Part shown: positions 43,342 to 52,864 of the stretch, one piece after another
Layout: each line of letters begins with the position of its first letter
How positions within the stretch are numbered: the first letter of the stretch is position 1
Source: an uncultured Sulfurimonas sp.
GTDB taxonomy: Bacteria; Campylobacterota; Campylobacteria; Campylobacterales; Sulfurimonadaceae
Direction: 5' to 3'
DNA length: 64,000 nt
Assembly (NCBI RefSeq): GCF_963662755.1
Contig: NZ_OY759725.1
Coordinates: forward strand, 1,191,781-1,255,780
Notes under the pieces: model-generated
The model's database searches: none
Seen by the model: only the letters and a program-made list of their open reading frames with translations
Told to the model about the DNA's origin: nothing
Made by a program: the position numbers and the translations under genes

Positions 43342-45345
43342 ATGAGAGTTAAAGAAGATAGTGTTGGAATACTAAAGCCAGTATTTATTCCATCTGTAGT
43401 GGTAATTTTTATAATGGTTATATTTACAATGATATCACCAGAGTTAGCAGGATCTGTATTTAGTAGTGCAAAAAAATTTATAGCTGAGAAGTTCGGTTGG
43501 TTCTACATGTTAAGTGTAGGTATATTTACTTTTTTTGTCATTTTCCTAGCAGTATCACCGTTTGGACGTTTTAAGCTTGGACCAGATCAATCAAAGCCAA
43601 GCTATAGCAATGTATCTTGGTTCGCAATGTTGTTTAGTGCTGGTATGGGGATAGGGTTGATGTTTTACAGTGTGGCAGAACCAGTTATGCACTATAGTGC
43701 CCCACCAGTTGGAGATAAAGAAACAATAGAAGCTGCTAAAAATGCAATGAAAATTACATTTTTTCATTGGGGATTACATGCTTGGGCTATCTACGCTGTA
43801 GTGGGGTTAGTTTTGGCATACTTTTCTTTTCGTCATGGTCTTCCACTCTCTATCCGCTCGGCACTATACCCATTGATAGGAAAAAGAATCCATGGAAACA
43901 TCGGTCATACTGTCGATACAGTTGCAGTACTTGGTACCCTTTTTGGTGTAGCTACATCTCTTGGCTTAGGTGTATTACAGGTTAATGCAGGATTAAATTA
44001 TCTTTTTGATATTGAAATTAGCACTACTACACAAATAGTTTTAATAAGTACAATAACTGCAATGGCAACAATCTCTGTTGTAGCTGGACTTGATGCTGGT
44101 ATAAAAAGGTTATCAGAGTTAAATTTATATCTAGCACTATCATTACTTTTGTTTGTTCTTTTAGTTGGACCTACTTTTCTTTTACTAGGATCTGTAGTTG
44201 AAAATATAGGTGGATATCTAAACGGAATCGTTAAGATGACATTTAGTCAACATATATATGATGGCCAGAGCTCTTGGATGAGTGGCTGGACACTTTTTTA
44301 CTGGGCTTGGTGGATTGCATGGGCACCATTTGTTGGAATGTTTATAGCACGTGTTTCAAGAGGTAGAACAATTAGAGAATTTGTTGGCGGTGTACTTTTC
44401 GTACCCGTTGGATTTACTTTTATATGGATGACAGTGTTTGGAAATACTGCACTTGATACTATTATGAACCAAGGCTATACAGCTTTAAGTACAGCGGTAT
44501 CTAACAATGTAGCAGTTGCTCTTTTCAAATTCTTAGAATTTTTTCCTTTTTCAAGTGTTATTTCAATATTAGCAATGATTTTAATCATTACTTTTTTTGT
44601 AACTTCATCAGACTCAGGTTCTCTTGTTGTTGATAGTATAGCATCCAAAGGTAATGGTGAGTCACCTGTATGGCAACGTGTTTTTTGGGCTGTACTCGAA
44701 GGAGTTGTGGCTATTGCATTACTATTAGCTGGTGGTCTTGGAGCCTTACAGTCAGCTTCAATCATTATAGCCCTTCCATTTGCAGCTATTATGTTGATAG
44801 CTACATGGGGACTTTACCGTGCTTTAGATCTTGAGAGAATTCGATATGAAAGTCTGCAACACCATATGAATGCTGGAAGGCATGGAAAAATAAGCGGTAC
44901 TTGGCAATCCCGTCTTGGACGTATCGTAAAATATCCTAGTGTTGAAGAGACAAAACGTTTTATAAATGTGGATGTAATTGCTTCAATGCAGCTAGTAAGA
45001 GAGGAACTTGACACTCATTACTGGAAAGTTGAAATAACAAACGATTTAAAAAAAGGTATAGCAATTTTTAATGCAGAACACCATGGAGATATGGATTTTA
45101 TTTATGAGGTACATACGAAAAAATATGATACTCCCGAGTATGCATTTCCAGATTCTGTAAACCCAGAATATGAAATAAAAGAGTATGCTAGAGCTGAAGT
45201 TTATTTACAAGATGGAAATAAAGCCTATGATGTTTATGGATATGATGAAGAAGTATTAGCAACTGATATAATTGATCAGTTTGAAAAACATCGCCACTTT
45301 TTACATACTACGGCAGGCTTACCACCTGTAATTCCAATAGACTAA
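43342..45345 (+). CDS. BCCT-family (betaine/choline/carnitine) transporter, BetT-like
   Basis: The start is set at the ATG at 43342 behind AAAGGA, giving 667 residues; a longer upstream frame is not supported by a ribosome site. Twelve transmembrane segments are predicted by eye. Family motifs include MLFSAGMGIGLMFYSVAEPVMHY and the tryptophan-rich WTLFYWAWWIAWAPFVGMFIARVSRGRTIREF. A cytoplasmic C-terminal domain of about 150 residues (DFIYEVHTKKYDTPEYAFP, DQFEKHRHFLHT) matches E. coli BetT and is linked to osmotic control. It probably imports choline or glycine betaine with a cation for osmoprotection. No betaine-synthesis genes are adjacent. Confidence 0.92.
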   Translation: MRVKEDSVGILKPVFIPSVVVIFIMVIFTMISPELAGSVFSSAKKFIAEKFGWFYMLSVGIFTFFVIFLAVSPFGRFKLGPDQSKPSYSNVSWFAMLFSAGMGIGLMFYSVAEPVMHYSAPPVGDKETIEAAKNAMKITFFHWGLHAWAIYAVVGLVLAYFSFRHGLPLSIRSALYPLIGKRIHGNIGHTVDTVAVLGTLFGVATSLGLGVLQVNAGLNYLFDIEISTTTQIVLISTITAMATISVVAGLDAGIKRLSELNLYLALSLLLFVLLVGPTFLLLGSVVENIGGYLNGIVKMTFSQHIYDGQSSWMSGWTLFYWAWWIAWAPFVGMFIARVSRGRTIREFVGGVLFVPVGFTFIWMTVFGNTALDTIMNQGYTALSTAVSNNVAVALFKFLEFFPFSSVISILAMILIITFFVTSSDSGSLVVDSIASKGNGESPVWQRVFWAVLEGVVAIALLLAGGLGALQSASIIIALPFAAIMLIATWGLYRALDLERIRYESLQHHMNAGRHGKISGTWQSRLGRIVKYPSVEETKRFINVDVIASMQLVREELDTHYWKVEITNDLKKGIAIFNAEHHGDMDFIYEVHTKKYDTPEYAFPDSVNPEYEIKEYARAEVYLQDGNKAYDVYGYDEEVLATDIIDQFEKHRHFLHTTAGLPPVIPID

Positions 45346-45355
45346 AGTTTACTAT

Positions 45356-45380
45356 TCTAGTTCTAATCTTTAGAACTAGA
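45356..45380. terminator. Bidirectional terminator-like hairpin
   Basis: A perfect 10-bp stem (CTAGTTCTAA with TTAGAACTAG, loop TCT), plus one flanking T-A pair, lies 12 bp after the BCCT stop, between convergent genes. T-tracts are weak on both sides. Confidence 0.5.
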
Positions 45381-45408
45381 GTGTGAGTTTAAATCCTTGT
45401 AACTAAGG

Positions 45409-45659
45409 CTATTTCTTTTGGGGTTGTTTATAGTATGCAGCACACCAACCCTGAGGTTTTATAGAGCCTTCAACCATTCTACATTCTTTAGTATCTGCTA
45501 AAAAGTGCATACAATCAGCACACATCTGACCATTTTTAGGTGTATCTTGGTACTTGTATTGAGCTTTTGTTCCTTTAGCCAAGAGAGGAGTTGTAGCAAA
45601 GGTAGCTAAACCCAACATAGCCATATATCTTAAAAAACTCTTCTTGATAAATTTTTCAT
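45409..45659 (-). pseudogene. High-potential iron-sulfur protein (HiPIP) with frameshifted Tat signal
   Basis: The mature part is a small HiPIP. Its four cluster cysteines lie in MCADCMHF, KECRM and GWCAAYY, with the G-x-I-x-P-x-GWC pattern of the family. The in-frame start at 45624 (MAMLGLATFATTPLLAKG) lacks a ribosome site and most of the signal. Upstream, AGGAG and an ATG at 45659 open MKNLSRRVF and then hit a stop after six T's (45632-45637). One extra T would give MKNLSRRVFLRYMAMLGL, a perfect twin-arginine signal joined to the HiPIP. As written, the gene is broken by one base. The cause may be sequencing error, mutation or slippage. Confidence 0.75.
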
Positions 45660-45767
45660 AACTATCTCCTTTAATGGGATATTATAAGATAGTATTATTA
45701 ATAAAAACTATATAAGTCAATTAATTCAGTTATTCGAGTTTATTTTTAATACCCAATGTTATTTAAT

Positions 45768-47129
45768 TTACAAAACCCAAACAGAGAACTTCTTGCCCTT
45801 AATCTTTCCATTTTTAAGTTTTTTGTGTGCTTCATCTATAAGTTTAGCCTCTATCGCCACATAACTTTGACGCTCGTAAATATCTATCTTGCCTATTGAG
45901 CTACCTTGAAGCCCAACATCCCCTGTTAGCGCACCAAGTAAATCTCCAGCACGAACTTTATCTTTTTTTCCACCCTCAACTACAAGTGTAATATAGTGAG
46001 GTTTCATCTCAAAACCATTAACAGTTTTAAGTCTGCTTGCATCTTCAAAAATTCTTGTCTCATTTTTATACTCATAAGCTTTATCAGCCTCATATTCACT
46101 AAAAATACTAAAAGCCAAACCATCAGATCCTGCACGACCTGTTCTTCCGATGCGGTGAGTATAAGTCTCATCGCCATGAGGTAAATCATAGTTTATAACC
46201 ATAGACAACTCTTTGATGTCAAGTCCGCGAGCGGCTACATCAGTAGCTATCAAAACAGGGCAACTTCTGTTTGAAAACTGAACTAAAACATCATTTCGCT
46301 CATACTGTTCTAAGTCTCCATGAATTGCAAGTGCATCTATCTTGTTCTTTTGTAAATTTTCTGCCAACTCTTTTGCATCTAGCTTGGTATTTGTAAAGAT
46401 GATGACATTTTGAGGCTTGAAATTACTCAAAATATTTATGATAGTATCTAGTTTTTGACTATCTTGAACTTCATAAAATCTCTCAACTATATTGTTTGCA
46501 ACTTCAATAGATGCAGTCTTAACACTTACGGCTTCATGTTGTAAAGACTTACTAATATCTAAAATTTCATCTGTATAAGTAGCCGAAAATAGAAGAGTTT
46601 GTTTTCTCTTTTTACAAAATGACAAAACCTCATTTATCTCTTCGCTAAATCCCATATCTAGCATTCTATCTGCTTCATCAAGGACTAGCATCTCTAAATC
46701 TTCTAGAGATAAAGTCTCTTTTTTTAGATGCTTTAAAATCCTCCCAGGAGTTCCAACAATGATGTGAGCACCATGAGCAAGTGAACCTAATTGTGGACCA
46801 AAAGCAGCACCGCCACAAAGAGTGAGAATCTTTACATTGTGAGTTGCACGAGCAAGAAGACGAAGCTCTTTTGCAACTTGGTCGGAGAGTTCACGAGTAG
46901 GACAAAGGATGAGAGATTGAACTCTAAACTTTTTAACTCTAAGTCTTGTAAGAACTCCGATGCCAAAAGCAGCAGTTTTTCCACTTCCTGTTTTTGCCTG
47001 AGCTATTACATCTTTACCCTCTAATATATATGGAAGTGCCTCAGCTTGGATGGGAGTCATCTCTGTGTAGCCTATCTCGTTTAGATTATGGAGCATCTCT
47101 TTTGATAATGGTAGTTTGGAGAAATTCAT
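45768..47129 (-). CDS. dbpA: DEAD-box ATP-dependent RNA helicase DbpA-like
   Basis: The 453-residue helicase has AQAKTGSGKTAAFG (motif I), PTRELSDQ, VLDEADRML (DEAD), FSATYT (SAT), ATDVAARGLDI and HRIGRTGRAG. A C-terminal DbpA RNA-binding domain (about 380-453) has KVRAGDLLGALTGDVGL and ends KFSVWVL. DbpA acts in 50S ribosome assembly through 23S rRNA. The start overlaps the stop of the YwbE-family gene (TAATG), so the two are coupled. Confidence 0.93.
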   Translation of the reverse strand: MNFSKLPLSKEMLHNLNEIGYTEMTPIQAEALPYILEGKDVIAQAKTGSGKTAAFGIGVLTRLRVKKFRVQSLILCPTRELSDQVAKELRLLARATHNVKILTLCGGAAFGPQLGSLAHGAHIIVGTPGRILKHLKKETLSLEDLEMLVLDEADRMLDMGFSEEINEVLSFCKKRKQTLLFSATYTDEILDISKSLQHEAVSVKTASIEVANNIVERFYEVQDSQKLDTIINILSNFKPQNVIIFTNTKLDAKELAENLQKNKIDALAIHGDLEQYERNDVLVQFSNRSCPVLIATDVAARGLDIKELSMVINYDLPHGDETYTHRIGRTGRAGSDGLAFSIFSEYEADKAYEYKNETRIFEDASRLKTVNGFEMKPHYITLVVEGGKKDKVRAGDLLGALTGDVGLQGSSIGKIDIYERQSYVAIEAKLIDEAHKKLKNGKIKGKKFSVWVL

Positions 47130-47320
47130 TAGTATATTTCCTTCACACGACCAACTTCACCACTCATAAGACGAACTTTGATGCCATGAGGATGAGATGG
47201 GGATTTTGTAAGTATATCACGAACGATGCCATCTGTTAAGAGTCCACTCTCTTGATCTTGCTTTAACACAATCGCTACGCTCATGCCGTGTTTAATGTTT
47301 TTTCTTTGAGTACCATCCAT
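47129..47320 (-). CDS. YwbE-family small protein
   Basis: This 63-residue protein is of the YwbE family (DUF2196). It starts MDGTQRKNIKHGMSVAIVLKQDQ, with a core of LTDGIVRDILTKSPSHPHGIKVRL and a final GEVGRVKEIY. The basic, beta-rich fold suggests nucleic-acid binding, though the function is not known. It is translationally coupled to dbpA by a one-base overlap, consistent with an RNA-related role. It has a TATAAT promoter 30 bp upstream and a TAAAGG ribosome site. Confidence 0.85.
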   Translation of the reverse strand: MDGTQRKNIKHGMSVAIVLKQDQESGLLTDGIVRDILTKSPSHPHGIKVRLMSGEVGRVKEIY

Positions 47321-47349
47321 AACTGAACCTTTAATTTTTTAAGTATGCA

Positions 47350-47355
47350 ATTATA
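47350..47355 (-). promoter_or_regulatory. Putative -10 box of the ywbE-dbpA operon
   Basis: TATAAT on the minus strand, preceded by GC and followed by TGC, 30 bp before the ATG at 47320. Confidence 0.5.
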
Positions 47356-47366
47356 GCTGTATTATT

Positions 47367-48611
47367 TTATACTCTCATCGCTTCTTCAAAAGTTGTTACT
47401 TCTTTCATACTCTTTAAAATCACATCTTCTATCTCATGAGTACCTAGATTATATTTTGAAGTAAATATATGAACAGATTTTGTATCAAAAGCCTCTATAT
47501 CTTTTATAAGTGCATAGATTTCACCTAGTATGCCCTCATCTTTAAGCAGTGCATCTACGACCTCATCAGAGATATTTAACTCCGCTAAAATTCTCTCTAA
47601 CTCAACACCAAAAAGAGTGTCTATAAGAGATAATACACCTACAAAATAAGCTTCACCTAAAGCGTTGCTTTTTACGTCAGGGTTTACTACTTTTAAGATA
47701 TTTTCCATTAACTCCGTTCTATTTTTAACCATTAGCATCAAAGGAGAGTGTTTAGAAGTTTTACTAACTGATTTTGAGTATATCATCAACATTAACCACT
47801 GTGCTAAAGGTCTTCGCCCTACAAGAGTTAAGATATGATGAATAGAAGAGATTCTGTTTTTAAAATGGAATGCGCATGAGTTTATAAAACGAAGAAGTTG
47901 AACTGTTATTTCATAGTTTTTTTCAAACTCTGATGTAATTTCATCTATGTTTGTATCGCTTATGAGCATATTGTAAAGTTTTAAAACATTTAACTGAGCC
48001 GGCTCATATTTTGCATTTTCTACAATATTTGGTTTTGCAAAGAAATAACCTTGGAACATATCACAGCCTAAATCTTTTGCTAATGCATAGTGTTCATCAT
48101 CTTCTATTTTAGAACCTACTATTTTAATATTGTGAGCTTTAATATCATTTAATATATCTTTTATTTGAGAATCTACTTCTTTATCTACACAGACTTTTAT
48201 AAAAGAGAGTTGCTTATAAACTTTAGTATATTTTTTTAAATGCTCTGAGCTTAAACTTACATCATTTATAGCAAGGACATACTCTTTTTCATGGAGTTGT
48301 TGAAGTCTCTCAACTACTCGCTCATTCATTTGAACATCTTCAAAAAGACAAAATATAAAAAACTCTTTTGGTATGGAAAATATTATATCATGAAGCAAAA
48401 ATTTTTCATCAATCTTAATAAAAGCTCTACGATTACCAAGCAAACTTTTGGTTCCAAACTTGTTTAAGATGCTACTTATAACCGAAGCGCTAGCAAAACG
48501 GTCATCACTTATGTGACTCTCTTTTGCACTATCTCTATATAAGACTTCATAAGCAACAAGATCACCATTTACATCAAGGATTGGTTGACGTCCCAAATAT
48601 ACATTTTCCAT
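47367..48611 (-). CDS. EAL-HDOD signalling protein with degenerate EAL domain
   Basis: The 414-residue protein has the YuxH/CdgR layout: an N-terminal EAL-like domain (about 1-200) and a C-terminal HDOD domain (about 205-400; LLRFINSCAFHFKNRISSIHHILTLVGRRPLAQWLMLMIYS). The EAL motif is replaced (YEVLYR) and the DDFG-type metal site reads INDVS, so phosphodiesterase activity is unlikely. It may bind c-di-GMP or a protein partner instead. It is a single gene. Confidence 0.88.
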   Translation of the reverse strand: MENVYLGRQPILDVNGDLVAYEVLYRDSAKESHISDDRFASASVISSILNKFGTKSLLGNRRAFIKIDEKFLLHDIIFSIPKEFFIFCLFEDVQMNERVVERLQQLHEKEYVLAINDVSLSSEHLKKYTKVYKQLSFIKVCVDKEVDSQIKDILNDIKAHNIKIVGSKIEDDEHYALAKDLGCDMFQGYFFAKPNIVENAKYEPAQLNVLKLYNMLISDTNIDEITSEFEKNYEITVQLLRFINSCAFHFKNRISSIHHILTLVGRRPLAQWLMLMIYSKSVSKTSKHSPLMLMVKNRTELMENILKVVNPDVKSNALGEAYFVGVLSLIDTLFGVELERILAELNISDEVVDALLKDEGILGEIYALIKDIEAFDTKSVHIFTSKYNLGTHEIEDVILKSMKEVTTFEEAMRV

Positions 48612-48664
48612 TGTAAGCCTTTGTTTGATTGTCTATATTGTAACTAAATAAAGTCTCTAAAAAA

Positions 48665-49453
48665 TCAATTTGTGTATTTTAGTTTATACATCATTATTGA
48701 AGCTGCCACAGCTACATTAAAACTCTTTACATCTTCGCTCATCTCTATGCTTAAAACCTCATCACAAAGATTTAAGATATCTTGCGAGATTCCTCTACCC
48801 TCATGCCCCATAATAAGCACCCACTTTTTAGGTGTTTTTACCTTAGACAACATAGTAGCATCTGGAGTTACCTCTGCTGCAAAAATTTTGTAACCATTTG
48901 ATTTTAGACTCTTTATAGTTTGGGAGATATCTTCATAAATATGATACTTTAACTTTGAGATATAACCCATAGAAACACGCAAAGCTCGTCTTGCGTAAGG
49001 ATGTGGAGCTTGTTTAGGCAGAAGATAAGAGTCAATTCCAAGAGCCGCAGCACTTCTAGCGATTGAACCTACATTTTCAGTTGATGTAATTGCATCTAGC
49101 ATCAAGATATTGTCTCCCATTTCATCAAACGGAGTCTCACTTGGTCGTATTCCATGCATCATACAGTTATGATGAATTTTATGCCCAACTATCTCTTGCA
49201 TCTGCTCTTTTTCAACAAGAAAGAGTGTGACATTTTTTTTCTCAGCAAAGAGTTCGTAAAACTCATCATAATACTCTTGCGTAGCCAAGATGCTCTTAAC
49301 TTCTATATCACTTTGCAAAAGTATGTTTACAACTTTTGGACTATCTGCTATAAAACTGTTATCTTTTGTAAAAGCATTCTCTCTAAGTTTTTTATAAATA
49401 TCTAATTGCGCTATATTTATATTATCTATTTTTATATATTTCATCTCTATCAT
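48665..49453 (-). CDS. SpoU/TrmH-family RNA 2'-O-methyltransferase
   Basis: The 262-residue SPOUT methyltransferase has an N-terminal substrate-binding region. The catalytic motifs are MLDAITSTENVGSIARSAAALG (motif 1), WVLIMGHEGRGIS (motif 2) and IEMSEDVKSFNVAVAASIMMY (motif 3). It would 2'-O-methylate rRNA or tRNA using SAM in a trefoil-knot dimer; the target base is unknown. Two start choices exist, at 49453 and at the ATG three codons later (49444), and neither has a strong ribosome site. Confidence 0.9.
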   Translation of the reverse strand: MIEMKYIKIDNINIAQLDIYKKLRENAFTKDNSFIADSPKVVNILLQSDIEVKSILATQEYYDEFYELFAEKKNVTLFLVEKEQMQEIVGHKIHHNCMMHGIRPSETPFDEMGDNILMLDAITSTENVGSIARSAAALGIDSYLLPKQAPHPYARRALRVSMGYISKLKYHIYEDISQTIKSLKSNGYKIFAAEVTPDATMLSKVKTPKKWVLIMGHEGRGISQDILNLCDEVLSIEMSEDVKSFNVAVAASIMMYKLKYTN

Positions 49454-49471
49454 AATAACATAGCAAACAAA

Positions 49472-50068
49472 CTATATGGCTTTATCTACTCTAAACCATC
49501 CAGCTATTGAGTATCTTTTTTTCTTAGCTGGAAGTACTTCATGAGGAAACTTTTCACTTAAAAAAACCACTAAAGTATCTGCCTCTGGAGCTACTTTTTT
49601 TAAAAAATTGTTATGCTCATCATACATAACTAACTCACCACCATCACCCTCTCTCCAAGCATCATTTAAGTAGTAAACAGTAGTCACAACACGATTTAGA
49701 GAGTTTCTAAAAGCATCTACATGAGTTTCATAAAAATCTCCACTATTATATATGGCGTAGTGACTCTCATAATATGTTAAAACTAAAAATAGTGTTTTAT
49801 TGAGATACTCTTTGAGCCCATCAGTAAAGGACAAGAACTCACTTCTAATCGAACCATCATCATCTAACCAATGAATTTTATCTCTTCTTCTATCTGTATC
49901 TATCTGCTTAGACTCAAAGCTAGATATACCAGCTCTTTTAAAATTATTCTCAATTTTTGCATCTTTTAAAAGTGATTGTGAGAGATTTTTGCTTATAGCA
50001 TTAGGTATAACTATATACCCATCCTTGACTAATGCATCTGTTATTTTTGAATATATAGACTGGTTCAT
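49472..50068 (-). CDS. 2-oxoglutarate/Fe(II)-dependent oxygenase (prolyl-hydroxylase type)
   Basis: The 198-residue protein has the double-stranded beta-helix core of the SM-20/P4H family. The iron ligands are HVDAF (HxD, near residue 117) and HEVLPA (distal His, near 176). The 2-oxoglutarate-binding Arg follows in KKKRYSIAGWFR. GDFYETHVDAFRNSLNRVVTTVYYLND is characteristic of the family. It hydroxylates a protein or small molecule, and the substrate is unknown. It lies 18 bp upstream of the methyltransferase gene on the same strand and may be cotranscribed with it. Confidence 0.87.
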   Translation of the reverse strand: MNQSIYSKITDALVKDGYIVIPNAISKNLSQSLLKDAKIENNFKRAGISSFESKQIDTDRRRDKIHWLDDDGSIRSEFLSFTDGLKEYLNKTLFLVLTYYESHYAIYNSGDFYETHVDAFRNSLNRVVTTVYYLNDAWREGDGGELVMYDEHNNFLKKVAPEADTLVVFLSEKFPHEVLPAKKKRYSIAGWFRVDKAI

Positions 50069-50200
50069 TTGCGTACCTAATATTAATGTCGCATTGTAGT
50101 GAGTTTTTTTGATTTTTGAGTATAAAGATGCGGTTTTTTGAAAAATATTTATCTAGCTACATCTCAGGAGAGATGGAGCTAGATAAAAGAGTGTTAAATA

Positions 50201-51175
50201 CTAAATAGGAAGAACGCGGATGTTTTTAGAAAGTTTCTCTTTAAGAGTTGATTCGATTGCGTAAAGTGTACCTGTTGCAGAAGATGCACAACCATTACAA
50301 GCACCTAAGTAACGTATATATATATCTATATACTCATCACCTTTTTTGATATCGATAACTTCCATATCTCCACCATCCATAATAAGAAATTGGCGAACAT
50401 TTTCATCTATTACAGCATCTACGGCTTTGATTTGCTGAACTAGAGTCATACTTGCAAAGTCTCCAGATGCACCAGCATCTGCAGCTGCTTTCATCTTCTC
50501 TTCATCCATCTCTTTACGAGTGTCTCTAAGAATGTCTACTAAGTACCACTCTCTAGCTTCATGTCCACCAGGCTTGATACAGCTTTTACAAAAACCACCA
50601 GCTTTTGTATAGTCAGTAATCTGCTCAATAGTTGTTAAGTCATTTAAACGAATAACCTCTCTTAGAGTATTTAAACTAACACGAGCACATTCACAAACAA
50701 TGATTTCTTCTTCAAAACTCTCAGCATCTACACCTTTGTAAAGTCCTGCTGCTTTTTTGATAACATCATAAGCCATAACCGAACAGTGCATCTTTTGAGG
50801 TGGAACTGCAGGAGTTTCAGGATTGTCACGAAGAGCAAACTCAACGTCAATATTTGTAATCTTTACAGCTTCATCAACTGTTTTGCCAATACAAAGTTGA
50901 GTCATAACATCACTTGAAGCGATAGCTGTACCACAACCAAAACTTTTAAATTTTGAATCTACAATTACATCAGTAGCAGGATCTATCTCCCAATACAAAC
51001 GAACTGCATCTCCACAGCTCTCAGCACCAAAATCAGCAACAATAAGCTTGTTTCCACGAGCCTCTGCATCTGCTTCAAAGATTTCACCTTGATGCTGAGG
51101 GTTATTCATAAGAGTTGTTACTTTATTTGAATAAGCATCCCAAAGAGATGCTCCTAACATATCTGCTTTTGCCAT
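50201..51175 (-). CDS. nifU: NifU-type Fe-S cluster assembly scaffold
   Basis: The 324-residue NifU has three domains. The IscU-like N-terminal part has ligand cysteines in ESCGDAV, KSFGCGTAIAS and KMHCSVMA. The central BFD-like [2Fe-2S] domain has VCECARVS and GGFCKSCIKPGG. The C-terminal Nfu domain has GACNGCASSATGTLY. It receives sulfur from the cysteine desulfurase encoded upstream (51499-52713) and passes clusters to apo-proteins. This NifU/NifS pair is the main Fe-S system of many Campylobacterota. Its start follows TAAGGA, and the 323-bp gap before it holds structured repeats. Confidence 0.95.
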   Translation of the reverse strand: MAKADMLGASLWDAYSNKVTTLMNNPQHQGEIFEADAEARGNKLIVADFGAESCGDAVRLYWEIDPATDVIVDSKFKSFGCGTAIASSDVMTQLCIGKTVDEAVKITNIDVEFALRDNPETPAVPPQKMHCSVMAYDVIKKAAGLYKGVDAESFEEEIIVCECARVSLNTLREVIRLNDLTTIEQITDYTKAGGFCKSCIKPGGHEAREWYLVDILRDTRKEMDEEKMKAAADAGASGDFASMTLVQQIKAVDAVIDENVRQFLIMDGGDMEVIDIKKGDEYIDIYIRYLGACNGCASSATGTLYAIESTLKEKLSKNIRVLPI

Positions 51176-51199
51176 AATTACATCCTTAATTTTATTTTA

Positions 51200-51224
51200 T
51201 AAAATGAAGGAGACCTTCATTTTA
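51200..51224. repeat. Perfect hairpin in the nifU leader
   Basis: An 11-bp perfect inverted repeat (TAAAATGAAGG / CCTTCATTTTA, loop AGA) lies 25 bp upstream of the nifU start. In the nifU mRNA it would form a strong stem just before the ribosome site. It could be an mRNA processing, stability or attenuation element. There is no T-run after it on the minus strand. Confidence 0.6.
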
Positions 51225-51270
51225 ATATCACGGTATCGGAAGTAATTCCGCTACCTACGTTAACACTAGG

Positions 51271-51325
51271 TTTCCTTCGGCAGGAAGCCCAACGCACTAG
51301 TGCGTTCTTTAGTCGCCTCAGCGGC
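51271..51325. repeat. 55-bp repeat element, copy 1 (iscS-nifU spacer)
   Basis: This GC-rich 55-bp unit occurs again at 51374-51428 with one mismatch (C/T at 51319). It contains a small hairpin (TTCCT/AGGAA) and the perfect 16-bp palindrome AACGCACTAGTGCGTT. A CGCC/GGCG hairpin extends one base past its end. It is followed by a variable hairpin at 51335-51359 (stem GTAAAAGG/CCTTTTAC). The base composition is unlike the surrounding DNA. It resembles a REP/BIME-type intergenic element and carries no credible coding frame. Confidence 0.85.
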
Positions 51326-51334
51326 GCGAGCGAA

Positions 51335-51359
51335 GTAAAAGGGACTTTGTTCCTTTTAC
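51335..51359. repeat. Variable-stem hairpin of repeat unit 1
   Basis: An 8-bp perfect stem, GTAAAAGG with CCTTTTAC, encloses the loop GACTTTGTT. The partner hairpin at 51436-51460 has a different stem but shares the ACTTTGTT loop, so pairing rather than sequence is conserved. Confidence 0.8.
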
Positions 51360-51373
51360 GGACTAACAATAAA

Positions 51374-51428
51374 TTTCCTTCGGCAGGAAGCCCAACGCAC
51401 TAGTGCGTTCTTTAGTCGCCTTAGCGGC
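51374..51428. repeat. 55-bp repeat element, copy 2 (iscS-nifU spacer)
   Basis: Second copy of the 51271-51325 unit, 103 bp downstream, with 54 of 55 bases identical. It is followed after 7 bp by its own hairpin at 51436-51460. Confidence 0.85.
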
Positions 51429-51435
51429 TAGCGTA

Positions 51436-51460
51436 GATACTTGTACTTTGTTCAAGTATC
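51436..51460. repeat. Variable-stem hairpin of repeat unit 2
   Basis: An 8-bp perfect stem, GATACTTG with CAAGTATC, encloses the loop TACTTTGTT. Compared with unit 1, five of eight base pairs differ, and each change is compensated on the other strand. Confidence 0.8.
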
Positions 51461-51486
51461 GTTCTAATCAAATAAACAGGCGCCAG

Positions 51487-52722
<1,236 letters not shown>

Positions 52723-52747
52723 TCATTAAATAGGATTATTTTTAATT

Positions 52748-52764
52748 AAGACAAAATTTGTCTT
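52748..52764. promoter_or_regulatory. Palindromic operator candidate upstream of the cysteine desulfurase
   Basis: AAGACAAA-A-TTTGTCTT is a perfect 8+8 inverted repeat around one central base. It lies 35 bp upstream of the desulfurase start, within its likely promoter and in the divergent gap with the 52865 gene. The size and spacing suit a dimeric regulator, and an Fe-S or iron sensor would make sense here. The regulator is not identified. Confidence 0.45.
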
Positions 52765-52840
52765 CTTTTACTTTTGACATAATAATAAGTTTGTTATTAC
52801 GATATGCTTAAACGAAACTGACTAAGTCCTTTATTTAAGG

Positions 52841-52846
52841 TATAAT
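52841..52846 (+). promoter_or_regulatory. Putative -10 box for the 52865 gene
   Basis: TATAAT followed by TGC, 19 bp before the ATG at 52865, with GAGGT in between. Confidence 0.45.
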
Positions 52847-52864
52847 TGCGTTTAGAGGTAAAAT

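Noticed and set aside
51271..51428. The two 55-bp repeats as a CRISPR or as integron attC sites
   Set aside because: There are only two copies, with a structured rather than unrelated spacer, no cas or integrase gene nearby, and no recognisable attC core pair.
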